From positions 301,757-365,756 of the forward strand of contig VRVR01000019.1 in the NCBI GenBank assembly GCA_009859145.1: DNA of 64,000 nt. The letters are read 5' to 3'. Source of the stretch: Andalucia godoyi. Lineage: Eukaryota; Discoba; Jakobea; Jakobida; Andaluciidae. The notes under the pieces are model-generated. The model was not told the origin of the DNA, did not search any database, and was given only the letters and a program-made list of their open reading frames with translations. Shown here in pieces: positions 10,953 to 21,508 of this stretch (positions are counted from its first letter, which is position 1; each line of letters opens with the position of its first letter). The position numbers were made by a program, and so were the translations under genes.

Positions 10953-12345
10953 CTAGTGCGCAATGTGGCCCTGCCGCCACTCGTGAAACACTATCGACCA
11001 GCGCAGCATGGCATCCGATGGGGCGCGAAAAGCAGTGTGTGTCGCTGAATCAGAAAGTACTTCAACGCATTGACATGACTCGAGGAACCGGAGACCTTCG
11101 CGAATAATGCCGGCAGTCAGGGCCGTTGACCAACGACTCAGCCACCGATCCTGCATCACACGGAGCGACACGCCGGGATACGCAAGCACAATCGACAGTA
11201 ACAATGTCCCGAGTTTGAACATAATCATCGATGGCTTTCCCAACAATGAATACAAGGGATGCAGAAACACGCCACCTTGGGATTGGTCTCCAAAGATGAC
11301 GTTAAGCTGGGCATGTTTCGGGTAGGAAGCGGGTGCATAAAATCGGACCCCGGTATCGCCGACGAACCGCACAAGTTTTCCATCGCTCTCCAACTGCAGT
11401 ACGGGTGCTGGAATCACGCCCGAATACACAACGGTGCAGCTGCTTCCAGAATCGAGCTGGGCGTCGGTGCGTTCGTCAACTGCACAGCGGCGGCGCTGAA
11501 AAGAAACGTGCGCAAGTGGAAGAATCGGCAACTCGGGACTATATGCATCTGGCTGAAAGTTGACAAGTCGGCGTTCTGGAAACACACTCATTGTCCTGCG
11601 TTTCTTGAAAGGTGGGTCACTGCGTATCATCTCATCCACTGCAGACTCGACCTCTTCTGCCTCTTCTTCGTCTCCCCCATTCCTGGGGGCTACAGATTGT
11701 GATACAAAGGCTCGAGGAACTACTGGGCGTAACTGGCACAGGCGACTGGCCATGTACATGCGATTCCAATACGCAAAATTGGTTCCAACACTGTCTTGCG
11801 TCAAGACGTCCTGCTCCACAAACGGACCCGAACGAGACACGGCCAAGCGATCCAACACGCCAGCAGACGGCACAAACACAATCTCATCGGAGATTTCAGA
11901 CAAGAACGTCGGCGACAGTACCAGCGATGTCGTTAACAGACTTGAGGAAACAGAGAACGAGGATTGTTTGCGAATCAGGATGCGCTGGCGCTCCCAGTTC
12001 AGAACTGTGTCCGCCAGCAGGCCTGCCGGAAGTGAATCCAGCAACAAGACGATACTGCTCATGTTGGCAGCTCGTTCGGAGAATGTAGACCCCAGAACAG
12101 AAAAAAGGACAGTAGAAACGATGTCCAACATGTCGCGACGCTCGGCCGTCTCGGAACTTGCAGCGGTTGCCGAATATCCATTCGTGGTGTTCCTCGCAAC
12201 ATCCGAAATGTCCCATGAAAAACCGTCATCAACATTTTCTGAAATACTAGCAATGAATCGGACACCATCCCCAAACTTTCCATCCACGTCGCTGTCCTCC
12301 ATAATACCGCCAGCATCACCGTATTCTGCTTCATCATCATCATCA

Positions 12346-12377
<32 letters not shown>

Positions 12378-15300
12378 ATCATCATCATCATCATCATTAT
12401 CTATAACACCTATGGAGTTAGCGCCAGCAGGACCATCCTCTTCATCGTCATCGTCATCGTCATCGTCGGAGGAGGTGCGTTGGTCCCGGAAGTCCGGATG
12501 CGTGACTCCGTCAGACGTATCCGTGTCGTCTGCATCATCCCAATCCAAAGACGAACGCACACGATGTCGAGATCTCGTCACACGCTTGCGTCTCTTTCCG
12601 GCTTGTCTGTGCGTGTGCTCGACGGTCAAGTCCGGGTCATTGAGTCCAACAACTGGAATGGAACAAATGGAATCCCACAGCTCATCATCCGATGCAGAGA
12701 CAGCCGACTTTGAATCCGACCCAAATTTCGAACGCAACGCTTCCAAGCACGCCGCATGCAATCTCTGTCCCCACAGCAGCGCATCGACCACATACCGAAC
12801 ACGCTTGCTCGCTGTCGCAATCGACCGCTTTCCAACACCTCCTTGCTGATGGAATCGGGCCATAACGCGCTTCCAACCATTTATCAGCAACCCAGGTTGC
12901 TGCAACAGCACAGCTTTGAATCGTTCAAGGCTGTAGCAACGGACTAGGAGCACGGTATCTGTCACAGAAAATCGCTGGCGATGGCGAAATTCGCGTCGCC
13001 TGGACAATGAATAGTCCACGGCATCACTGGAGCTTGCAGGTCCAGCAAGAAAAGGCCTTGGATTCTTAACAGTGACGCCACCTCGGTGCCGAAGATGGAC
13101 AGACATGTCAAACGAAGAAGGCGCGGTGGGATACGGAGTCCCGCAAACTTGCCGAACATGGCTGGACGCAAGAACCATGCGCGAGGGCGACAGGGGCTCC
13201 ATACCGCAGCGCGAGCGAACGAGATGCAAAAAATGCGAAGAAATTCGATGGCCACCAGGGCTATCACGAACAAATTGTCGCAGTGCAGTGGCTCCCGGAA
13301 ACGCGTCCGGGAATGCATGGCATAGTCGCGCAACGAGGATCGTCGGAACCCCCCACAAGTCATCCCAGGCAAAAAACGAATCCACTAGGGTCTCCAGCTG
13401 CGATTGTGGCTCGTGGAACGCTAGAACATCCTGTGTCCACACGTGATTCCACGTCGCATCCAGCTGATCAACATCCCGCTGCTTCATTAAGATGTACCAA
13501 TCCCGAACTTCAATGATCTCCATCTCAGCAAGCACACGACAAGGCTCGAGCAAGGACTTGACCGTGTACGAAGCGGACGACATCCCCTTGGGAAATCGGC
13601 AGTAGATAAGCGACAAATATTTGGCGTGCGGCAAGTCCTTCAACAACGTGTCACGGGTGACTCCCTCTGAAAATATATATTGGAGATCCGCCGTGGTACC
13701 CAGAATCCGCAGAAACACACGAAGGGGCATCATGGAAATAACATCACGCAAACGAACGAATCCATCCTGCAAGGACAGCGAAGTCGCGGAGTGCGCACAA
13801 ATTGCCTCCCACTCGGTGTCCAGAAACTGGCAAAGTACTAGAGCGCGCTGCATGGTCCCCGTCAGCAGCCCATGCTCGACCATGCAGACGTTGACTCTTC
13901 CTCTTGCATTACACGAGACCCACTTCTCTCTGTCTGTTGCAATTGGGTTGAAATGAAGCTCGATGCCGGATCTCGAGGCCTCCGGAAGCGGTTTCCTCTT
14001 TACCGGATTCTCCTTCTTAATCGCCGAAACGGCAGCATAGGTCCAGGTCAAGTCAGGCGGAGTAGACGATTGCGAACTGCGGAAACACCGAAGCGAAAGC
14101 CCCTTATACTCTACTGTATCCAAAACTACTTCGGCTGCGTCTATCAGACAGTGAATTAACGCAAGCATCAGTTTTCTGTCCATGCCGTGGAAATGGTCTG
14201 TATGAATCTTGTTGCACGTGGTGTAGATGTTGTCCACCTGGAACAAGTATCGCAGCCGACCCATCCGCTGAAGATTTCGGACTGAGGCAAGAATTCCATG
14301 ACTCTCCAACAGCTGCCCATCGCTTGGTTTGCAAAGGCGATTCTCGGTATCCGCTGCGGAAGTGACGGGCTGCTGCACTCTGTCCAGGAGCTGCGGAACA
14401 GTGCCAGATGACGATTCCTCTTCAACATGGTGCGTCTCCTCCTTGACAGGAATCGGAGGCTGGATAAACATTGATTGAATCGAAGCGCGGATCGAATCGA
14501 CCACGTGAAACAAGAAAAACCTTGACTTTTGTCGCTGGTCCACCGTCCTGTGCAGCAAGCCTAATCGAATCATTTTCTCGGTCATTCTAAGTACGGCCTT
14601 TCCAGAGAGATATAGACTCGAAGTGACGTCGCTTGTGCTGAAATCTCGGGACATTAAAAGCATTGGCAAGGGTACCGTATTGTGAAACGCACTCACGTAA
14701 GACCGGGGTCTTGGTCTATCATCGTCATCATCCTCAACAGCATAATCGCCGTCTCCACCGCCATCATCGTCATTGTCGTCGTGTGTATTCGTATTTCGTC
14801 TTCCGTCTGCATGCTGACTGGAACAGATTTCTACGGCACTCTCCTGATCATCATCTGCACCAGCAGTAGCACCAGCATCAACAACTCCAACGGCCGGCTC
14901 GTCGTCATCTACCTCGCTGCCACCATCATTGTGGACATCCAGGCTTGCTTCGCTGCCAACCTCCGTACCGTGATTGATCGTGCGGCCATTGAACTCAATA
15001 GCCACAGAGTCTGCCTCAGTCTGCCTGAAAAAGCAGCGGTGTACGAATAACCTGCTGGATCCGTCCGTACGCATTCGCACGCGCACAATCTTGTGTGAAA
15101 ACAACACCTCTGAAATGTACAACAAGGAAGAAAGAGTGTGTCCAGTCATTTGTGCACAAAGTTCAACAGAGGTGCATCCGCGGTCTCCAAATGAATAAAC
15201 AATATGGCATGCCTGAATCCTATTCGGCGAACGAAACTCTCGAGGCAGATGATTCAATCCAAGCAGGGAGACCAGCAAGGTGTCCGAAAGCGTGTAAGCC

Positions 15301-15473
15301 CTCGTCGTCTGGTCATAATGTACATGCGGGTGCTTTGAAAGCTTCGACCGAATCAAGCCGCCCGAGAGAGAAAGACCGGCATTCGAGGGCCCGATGCCAC
15401 GCAGCAGTGAGTCTTCCTGCAGGCCTGTTGGACCTGCAGCTAGAATCAACCGAATGCAAGATTCTAGAAGCAT
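10953..15473 (-). CDS. TFIIIC large subunit-like (B-block-binding, GTF3C1/tau138 type)
   Basis: From the ATG at 15473 the frame encodes 1506 residues. The frame is open 92 codons further upstream, but that part is Cys/Tyr/Phe low-complexity crossing an A15 run, so I start at MLLESCIRL. The N-terminal 180 residues look like tandem winged helices, with a segment SLLYISEVLFSHKIVRVRM resembling the GTF3C1 B-block region. Further winged-helix-like segments follow. A basic RRREFRHRQRFSVTDT stretch resembles the positively charged, Myb-like middle of TFIIIC large subunits. Several Asp/Glu runs (near 12340-12400 and 12440-12475) are disordered linkers. TFIIIC binds the B box of tRNA genes and recruits TFIIIB and Pol III in the nucleus. 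The assignment rests on pattern and length, so I hold it moderately. Confidence 0.6.
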
Positions 15474-15872
15474 TTTTAATATGTGGATTATGCGGATTGG
15501 GCGTCGAATATCAAAAAAAAAAAAAAAGCCGCAGGCCACGCTGGTGCCAATGCTGACTACGGGTGACGACGTCGATGCTAAATGGAAAAGGGAAGCGCAA
15601 GCACCCAAACAAGAACGACGAAGTATCGAAAGCCACAATGCAATACAATGCAATACAATGCAATACAATGCAATACAATACAGTGGAATAGAGAGCAATA
15701 TACAGTCGCAAACAAAGAAAACGGAGAAGAAGCAAAAGATCGGAATCATGATTCATAAACAGTAGGAGATTTCTTTTCGAGGTCGAAGTCCCTTGAGTCG
15801 CTCCCGGTCTGGCGGGAACGAAACTCGTGTCTCCGCTACCTGTCTCTAAGGACGCTGCAGTCTTTCGTCATG
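15474..15872. promoter_or_regulatory. Upstream region of the TFIIIC-like gene with simple repeats
   Basis: This lies between two minus-strand genes and should contain the TFIIIC-like promoter and the 3' end of the 15873-17030 gene. It carries an A15 run (15513-15527) and four copies of the decamer CAATACAATG (15641-15680). No gene is seen. Confidence 0.5.
15641..15680. repeat. Decamer tandem repeat (CAATACAATG)x4
   Basis: Four head-to-tail copies, the last ending in A instead of G. A simple tandem repeat in the TFIIIC-like upstream region. Confidence 0.9.
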
Positions 15873-17030
15873 CTACCCATGGCTGCTAGACGGGTGGGAA
15901 AGAAAGGGAAATGCGCCATGCGGTACAGACCGTGCAAACGTCTTGACGTCCTTCGCAGAAATCAAGCGCCTCCACAGCGGCTGTACAACCAACGTTGGCA
16001 GCTTGCGCGGACCCCAGCGCCGTTCAGATGCGGCACCGTTTTCGACACGGTCAGTTCGTGATGCCGCTGTTTGCACGATTCGCAGCGCTTCTTCTTCGAG
16101 ATTCTCCGACGCGATGAACAGACACGAAGAGCGGATGACAAACTGCTTTTCAACATTAGACACTAAAACAAGGAAATTCATAATACGACGAACCTCAGCG
16201 TTCCACTCGGGCACCGGAAGCCTGATCACGCCGTCCAAGTGTCCATGAACCACAACATCTGCCCACTCATCCACCCCACCCCAGGCTCGAAACAGTCCGT
16301 CAATCTGGCTCGCGACAATGCTTGGAAACTGTGACCCGGGAGACGATCGCGTCTGAACCACCAGCAACGGAAACACGCTTTTCCATACGCCCACAAACTC
16401 TTCGACCATCTTCTCCTCCTGCTTCTGCTCTTCCTCCTCTTCATCCCTCCCATGTCCCCCGTCCTTGGGTGCGGCAGGGGGAGCTGCATGATACTTTCTT
16501 CTGGAATCTCCGTACAGAAATGTGAGAACAGCACTCCACAGTTCCTTCGCTCTTGTCTGCGCAAACCACTCGTCCAATGTCTCCGTTTCGCCATAAGATG
16601 TCTGATGTTCAAATCGAGGAAATCGGCGGCATTTCTGCGGGAAAATGAGTGTCGTATCTGCAAGTCGGAAACCCAAAATCAACAGCAAGGATTGCACATG
16701 CTCAGAGAGCGGTATCAGTAATTTCGACGATGTGCTGTGTGCTGGATTCGCCAGCTCCAGTGTCGTCTCCCAAACATTCCAGCACCAACAACTGGTGGTG
16801 TTTCGCAACCACCGCCGTTCTCGAAGCAATGCACTTTGCGAACCGAGAATGTCATCCAGTTGTAGAAAACACGAAACGCGAAGCCTCGTGTACGGATGAA
16901 GAGTCTCGCATGGATCCACAAGCTGACGCATACAACAACGTGCACTGCGCACTGTCCGTTCCCCGCAGTACACTCTGGTTCGTGCACTCGTTGGGCTGTG
17001 CTTTTTGCCGTTTGCCAATATTTTGGCCAT
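15873..17030 (-). CDS. Unrecognised 385-residue protein
   Basis: A single minus-strand frame from the ATG at 17030. I do not recognise a family. Residues about 50-160 look like an alpha-helical folded region (FLQLDDILGSQSALLRERR..., LSEHVQSLLLILGF). A charged, Glu/Gln-rich linker lies around 195-210, and a second folded region containing EFVGVWKSVFPLLVV and VRRIMNFLVLVSNVEKQFVI follows. There is no signal peptide, membrane segment or catalytic motif. It is divergent from the formate/nitrite transporter with 273 bases between starts. The N-terminal 30 residues are Arg/Cys-rich and may be untranslated, with MRQLVDPCETL as an alternative start. It could also be one exon set of a larger gene. Confidence 0.5.
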   Translation of the reverse strand: MAKILANGKKHSPTSARTRVYCGERTVRSARCCMRQLVDPCETLHPYTRLRVSCFLQLDDILGSQSALLRERRWLRNTTSCWCWNVWETTLELANPAHSTSSKLLIPLSEHVQSLLLILGFRLADTTLIFPQKCRRFPRFEHQTSYGETETLDEWFAQTRAKELWSAVLTFLYGDSRRKYHAAPPAAPKDGGHGRDEEEEEQKQEEKMVEEFVGVWKSVFPLLVVQTRSSPGSQFPSIVASQIDGLFRAWGGVDEWADVVVHGHLDGVIRLPVPEWNAEVRRIMNFLVLVSNVEKQFVIRSSCLFIASENLEEEALRIVQTAASRTDRVENGAASERRWGPRKLPTLVVQPLWRRLISAKDVKTFARSVPHGAFPFLSHPSSSHG

Positions 17031-17303
17031 GCGGCATGCCGGGGGTTGCGCCGATCGTTTCGATGCTTGGGGGCATGCGTTGACAAGTGTCTACACCGGT
17101 GGAGCAGTCTTCTTCGTCCAAAAATAGCAATGACTCATGCGGTCTGCGGAGGGGAAAAGCCGGAGAAAAACCACGTAGTGCATTTGGGGGCGAGACGAAA
17201 TAAATCCAAAGGAAAGGAATGGAAGAAGAAGAAAAAAAAAAAAAAGGAAAGGTCAAAGGACGAAAGGGAAACCGTAGCCACACAAAAAAGAAGCAATCAC
17301 AAG

Positions 17304-18797
17304 ATGGGACTAAAGAATGCAGCGGATACATGGCGCATAGTGCAGCAACTTGGGTTTGAAAAGGCGCGGGTTGACTGGAGGCGAACACTGGTGCTTTCGA
17401 TGAGTGCTGGAATGTACGTAGCATTTGCGTGCCTTGCTGCCACATCTATATCCTATGCGCTCCCAGGAGTCAAGGCCACGGATCCTGGAATTCCGAAACT
17501 AGTTTTCAGTTTTATATTTCCTCTTGGGCTCAACATTATTGTGCAGACGCAGTCGATGCTGTTCACAGGACAATCAATGATGCTCGGTGCGGCGCTGCTG
17601 TATTACAAGAACCGCAAAACATTCAGGTTGCTGCTCAAGAACTGGTCTCTTGTGTACATTGGAAACCTTGTGGGATGTGTGCTGGTTTCGTATCTGTTCG
17701 GCTACTTGAGTGATTTGTACGCCGAGGACTACTACAAAGTGTCGCTCCGGGCCACAGCAGAGCGCAAGGTCAATGCTGGAGCAGCGGTGAACTTGCTCCG
17801 TGGAATTCCGGCAAACGTACTGGTCTGCATCTCTTTGTTCTGTGGATTTGCTGCAGAAGACGCGGCAGGTCGCATCCTTGCAATGTGGGGCCCGATCTTT
17901 ATGTTTGCTGCCTTTGGATTCGAACATTCAGTAGCCAACATGGTGTTTCTCACCCTTGGGCTTCTTTTTGGAGCAGACATCAGTATTTGGGACGCAGTCC
18001 TTCAAAATTTGCTGCCTTCCACGCTGGGGAATATCATCGGTGGCGTGTGTCTAGTCGCTGCTCCCATGTGGTTCTGTTTCACGGTGGCGCCGCCCCTCAA
18101 GAAGCACATTCCGGCGAACCCAATGCCTGGAAGCGTGGCGGTTGCCCTTTTGCATGCACCTCGACCGGAAATCATCAACTTGTCGCAGGAACCCGTAGTC
18201 CAGTTTGCAAAGCGGTACCTGTCGAAGGAGGGCGGAATCGTCGACGCATGGGTGCATGCGAATGTCATCCGCGACCCGGGTGGAAATCCGTGTCGTGTCG
18301 TCTCGCAAGTGTACAAGTATGATCCTGCTTTGAATGTTGTGGATGAATCCGTGGACCCTGGAATGATTATCGCCGGGCTGACTCCAACGGGCCAAATCAC
18401 TCGAATCGAATTTGTCGATGGGACATTCTGCAAGATGCTGGAGTACAAAGGCGACGAGCAGCACGATCTTATTGGGAAAACCGTGGATGAAATTACCCTC
18501 AAAGAAGATGCCCGCGTCGCAGAACATGCGTTCGGAAGACTGCTTCACATCCCGTCCCCGTTGCATGGACTTTCTCACTCTCTATCGCATGCTTCGGCGT
18601 CTGGCGGGTCCAATGCATTCCATGACGACGCAGTTCCGCATCAAGACATCCACGGCGCACAAGACTTTCATGATAGCTTGAGTCTTTTCCACGGCCACAC
18701 CAACTCGGACTGCCAGCATGACAGTGTTCTCGTCAGCATCCCGTCACCCCCGACCTCCCAAGCGTCGAATTCCTCAACTGCACCCACAAAAAAATAA
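17304..18797 (+). CDS. Formate/nitrite transporter (FNT) family channel with long C-terminal tail
   Basis: The frame is open upstream to 16896, but ATG 17304 (MGLKNAADTW) begins where family members begin, so I use it: 497 residues. About six membrane segments lie in residues 30-270. FNT hallmarks are visible: a TGQSMMLGAAL loop where the family has its omega loop, and GFEHSVANMVFLTLG with the central pore histidine. FNT proteins are pentameric channels for formate, nitrite, lactate or related monovalent acids at the plasma or organelle membrane. The family is usually 260-310 residues. Here about 200 extra residues follow the last membrane segment: a soluble region around residues 275-410, then a His/Ser-rich low-complexity end. 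The substrate cannot be told from sequence. It is divergent from the 15873-17030 gene. Confidence 0.85.
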   Translation: MGLKNAADTWRIVQQLGFEKARVDWRRTLVLSMSAGMYVAFACLAATSISYALPGVKATDPGIPKLVFSFIFPLGLNIIVQTQSMLFTGQSMMLGAALLYYKNRKTFRLLLKNWSLVYIGNLVGCVLVSYLFGYLSDLYAEDYYKVSLRATAERKVNAGAAVNLLRGIPANVLVCISLFCGFAAEDAAGRILAMWGPIFMFAAFGFEHSVANMVFLTLGLLFGADISIWDAVLQNLLPSTLGNIIGGVCLVAAPMWFCFTVAPPLKKHIPANPMPGSVAVALLHAPRPEIINLSQEPVVQFAKRYLSKEGGIVDAWVHANVIRDPGGNPCRVVSQVYKYDPALNVVDESVDPGMIIAGLTPTGQITRIEFVDGTFCKMLEYKGDEQHDLIGKTVDEITLKEDARVAEHAFGRLLHIPSPLHGLSHSLSHASASGGSNAFHDDAVPHQDIHGAQDFHDSLSLFHGHTNSDCQHDSVLVSIPSPPTSQASNSSTAPTKK

Positions 18798-19581
18798 ACA
18801 CCCGTTGCCACTTATTGCGATATGATGAAGCAATCTAAGGCGCACGCAAACAAAAACACACTTCCACGCGCCATGCGCATGCGCATGCGTTTGTTATCTT
18901 AGCAGCTCCGTCACACAATGCCCGATTCGTTTCGTTCCCTTTTTAGATCATGAAATTCCTATAAGCACGCCACCGCGTTTGCATTATGCATGTTGTTCGG
19001 TTGCAACATTGATTACGGGTGATCAGCAATGATTATCCGTGGTTAGTGTACAGTGTAGGCGCCCCGTTCAGAATCCAGCAAAACCAAAATAAAACTATCA
19101 CCCGGAATCTGCCAGCCACTCAGCCAGCCACTCAGCCAGCCAACCATGCATGGATCCACTCTGAAAGCCTTGAATCGTGACGGAAACGGCCTATTATTTT
19201 AAAAATTACATAGGTATAATTAAAAATACCCTCAAAAACAAAAGGATGGATGGAACCGATAACTTTTTCTTTCACCCGTCGTATGTCTCTGCAAAAGCCC
19301 CCTTCTCTTTCTCCAAGTTGTCCTCAATTTCAATTGGTAATTCGTAAAGAAGACGCCTGAAAACCGAATCTCCGTGTTTTGCGCATTTCTGCTTTTATTT
19401 ATTTATTATTTATTAGTATTGAACTTAAAAGTCAGAAAATTCTTTTGCCTATATATTGTTTTCCGGGGGGGGGTGATACTTTTGGACATCATCCTCAATC
19501 ATACACGCAAGACTAGTGGTAGAAGAGGAAAGAGGGAGAATAGAAAGAATAGAAAGAAGAGGGGAAATTGCTGGATGAACC
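18798..19581. other. Intergenic region between FNT channel and proline-rich gene
   Basis: About 780 bases with no supported gene. Visible elements are an alternating GCGCAT run (about 18869-18892), a small hairpin-like stretch near 18990-19010, a CAGCCACT-type tandem repeat (19111-19143) and AT-rich sequence at 19190-19240 and 19380-19450. It must contain the 3' end of the channel gene and the promoter of the next gene. Confidence 0.5.
19111..19143. repeat. CAGCCACT-type short tandem repeat
   Basis: About three copies of GCCAGCCACTCA are repeated head to tail in non-coding sequence. Confidence 0.8.
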
Positions 19582-21183
19582 ATGGACCAACAACAAATGC
19601 TTCGGCTTGTGGCTGCGGACAATGAGCGTCGCGGCTTTACGTCTTCTCGCCCGATTGCGATCCACACCCCACCACCGCCACCACCGCCTCTTCCTCCCCC
19701 TCCTCCTTCTTGTCCACCAGGACTCTCAGGTCTTGGTTCGTGCTCGGCTACGACGACTGGATGTGCGCGGAATGCAAGTAACACCGGCAATGGAACTGCA
19801 CCGACTTGCCCTTCTTCTTCGGGATGGGCGAGCAGTGGTAGCTTTGGTGTCACTCCGCTGCTGCCTCTCTCTCCTGCGGTATCTCGGCCGTTTCCGTTTG
19901 CAGCTTCGTTTTCTCAGATTCTGGTTCCCGGTCTGAGCACGTCAGGATCGACGTCGTCGTCCTCGGATCTGTCTGTTGTTGGGCCGCTGTGTGCGTGGAA
20001 GATCCGAGGTAAGGTTCCCGCGACGTTTCGAACTGTCGAAGCGGCGTTTCGAAATGTGAAGTCGTCGCATGATCCGTATGAGCACGGACAAATCCACGAG
20101 CTTTACAAGACTTGGAAGTACAACATCCAGCTTTCAATGAAGATGGCGACTTCAGAAACTGCCAGCTTTCGAAGTTGGATATCACTGCATGAATGCCTTC
20201 CGGATGGGTCTCTTGGAATGCGAAAAGAAGGGGCATTCATATTGGAGCGAAATGCAGCGGATTCAAGCATAACGGAAGTGGAGTTTTCCGGAGCCCGAGT
20301 TGGTTCTCAAAGTCCCCCCGACGGGCTGAAGTCCGTCACCGCGACAGCCTGTGGCTTGTGCTTTTCATTCATCTCCGAGAGAACGGGGTCGAATGTTACG
20401 GATCGAAAGCGATACGCGTTTGTTATTCGCACCGCTCCTGATCCGGCGGGTCCATACGAGACGTTTGAACTGGTCTCTCCGTCATTTGTCATCTTTGGTC
20501 GAGCACGGCAGCATTGCTACAAGACGGAGCGTGCGCAAAAGGAAGGCAAGATCATTCAGTCCCGAAGACCGCTCCTGAATGGTTTTTCCAATCCCAACTC
20601 CGTCGGAAGCGATAGCGGAGATGGGGAAGAAGAAGATGGGGCGTCTGCGAACTTGCCGGCAGATTTGAGTCAGCCGTTGGACGGGGAAGAAGAGTCGGTG
20701 CTGCGGTTGCTGCAAGAGGCTTGTGCCGCTGAAATTCGATCCAGAATCCGAGACCCCGCCCGCCGGCGCCTTCTGACATTGAAGTTAGCGTCGTCGCTGA
20801 AACGTCAGTCTGTTCAAGACACTTCATCACTAGCCACTCCAACCTCGAGCGCATTTGTCGCGCATACTCACCCGCTGGATGTAGCATCCACGGCCAGCTC
20901 GCTGTGTGCGAACGGGGGTCGTCCCGTTACTCCCTCGAGTACCGGTAACGCGGGCTTTGGAATTGCAGACTACGTCCTCGGACATCGGCAATCCGACACA
21001 GCCAATGGATTGATTCCAGGCTTCTCGAATTTCACATCCACGACATCGTTGCTGTCCCGTTCCTTTTCGTCGTTCGATCCCGCATTCACGTTTGTACGCA
21101 GCATGAGCGACGTCTCCTCCGGCAGACTGATCCACGAGATTGCGGCAGACGAACCGCCAGCAAAGTCAAGCCGGCATTGCTGA
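19582..21183 (+). CDS. Unrecognised proline/serine-rich protein with a conserved-looking core
   Basis: A 533-residue frame starting MDQQQMLRLVAADNERRGF. A polyproline stretch occupies residues about 32-48 and Ser/Thr/Gly-rich sequence runs to about 130. Residues about 135-330 look like a folded, beta-rich domain: PLCAWKIRGKVPATF, HELYKTWKYNIQLSMKMA, KRYAFVIRTAPDPAGPYETFEL and SPSFVIFGRARQH. The C-terminal 200 residues are again low-complexity, with a patch rich in Arg/Leu (RRRLLTLKLASSLKRQ). The layout (disordered flanks, basic beta domain ending in an immunoglobulin-like strand) would suit a regulatory or DNA-binding protein, but I cannot assign a family. A purine-rich leader precedes the ATG. 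It is convergent with the PH-Clu gene. Confidence 0.65.
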   Translation: MDQQQMLRLVAADNERRGFTSSRPIAIHTPPPPPPPLPPPPPSCPPGLSGLGSCSATTTGCARNASNTGNGTAPTCPSSSGWASSGSFGVTPLLPLSPAVSRPFPFAASFSQILVPGLSTSGSTSSSSDLSVVGPLCAWKIRGKVPATFRTVEAAFRNVKSSHDPYEHGQIHELYKTWKYNIQLSMKMATSETASFRSWISLHECLPDGSLGMRKEGAFILERNAADSSITEVEFSGARVGSQSPPDGLKSVTATACGLCFSFISERTGSNVTDRKRYAFVIRTAPDPAGPYETFELVSPSFVIFGRARQHCYKTERAQKEGKIIQSRRPLLNGFSNPNSVGSDSGDGEEEDGASANLPADLSQPLDGEEESVLRLLQEACAAEIRSRIRDPARRRLLTLKLASSLKRQSVQDTSSLATPTSSAFVAHTHPLDVASTASSLCANGGRPVTPSSTGNAGFGIADYVLGHRQSDTANGLIPGFSNFTSTTSLLSRSFSSFDPAFTFVRSMSDVSSGRLIHEIAADEPPAKSSRHC

Positions 21184-21187
21184 TCGA

Positions 21188-21207
21188 CCCCCCCCCCCCC
21201 CCCCCCC
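21188..21207. repeat. Homopolymer run of 20 C
   Basis: Twenty consecutive C residues begin five bases after the TGA of the preceding gene. The remaining convergent 3' region (to 21508) is AT-rich and shows no gene. Confidence 0.9.
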
Positions 21208-21508
21208 AACCTCTGGAGCTTTGTTCGGCATGTCGCGACACGAATGGTTGTTGTGACTGCATGTTGCGGATTATCGTGATGACGACTACGACGATCGTTT
21301 TTATCATTATCATTTGTCTGTGATGAGCATCAATTTTATTTTTTTGGCGGAAATCAGAATAAAATTTGAATTTATGTTATGTGTGCATCTATAGATTTGT
21401 AATTTCTGACACCAAAGCCACCTTTCCAAAAAATAAAAAACAAATAGGGGGAAAAGAAAAAAGAAGAAATAGAAATAGAAAGGAGAATGGTATTTTTCCG
21501 TGAGCAAG

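Noticed and set aside
11560-12849. A 429-codon Ser-rich plus-strand frame
   Set aside because: It is the reverse reading of Asp/Glu-rich TFIIIC-like coding sequence (GAC/GAT read as Ser codons).
15474-15749. N-terminal extension of the TFIIIC-like frame
   Set aside because: It is Cys/Tyr/Phe low complexity from the CAATACAATG repeat and an A15 run; the protein-like sequence starts at 15473.
16896-17303. N-terminal extension of the FNT frame
   Set aside because: It overlaps the opposite-strand gene and is Lys-rich low complexity; FNT homology begins after 17304.
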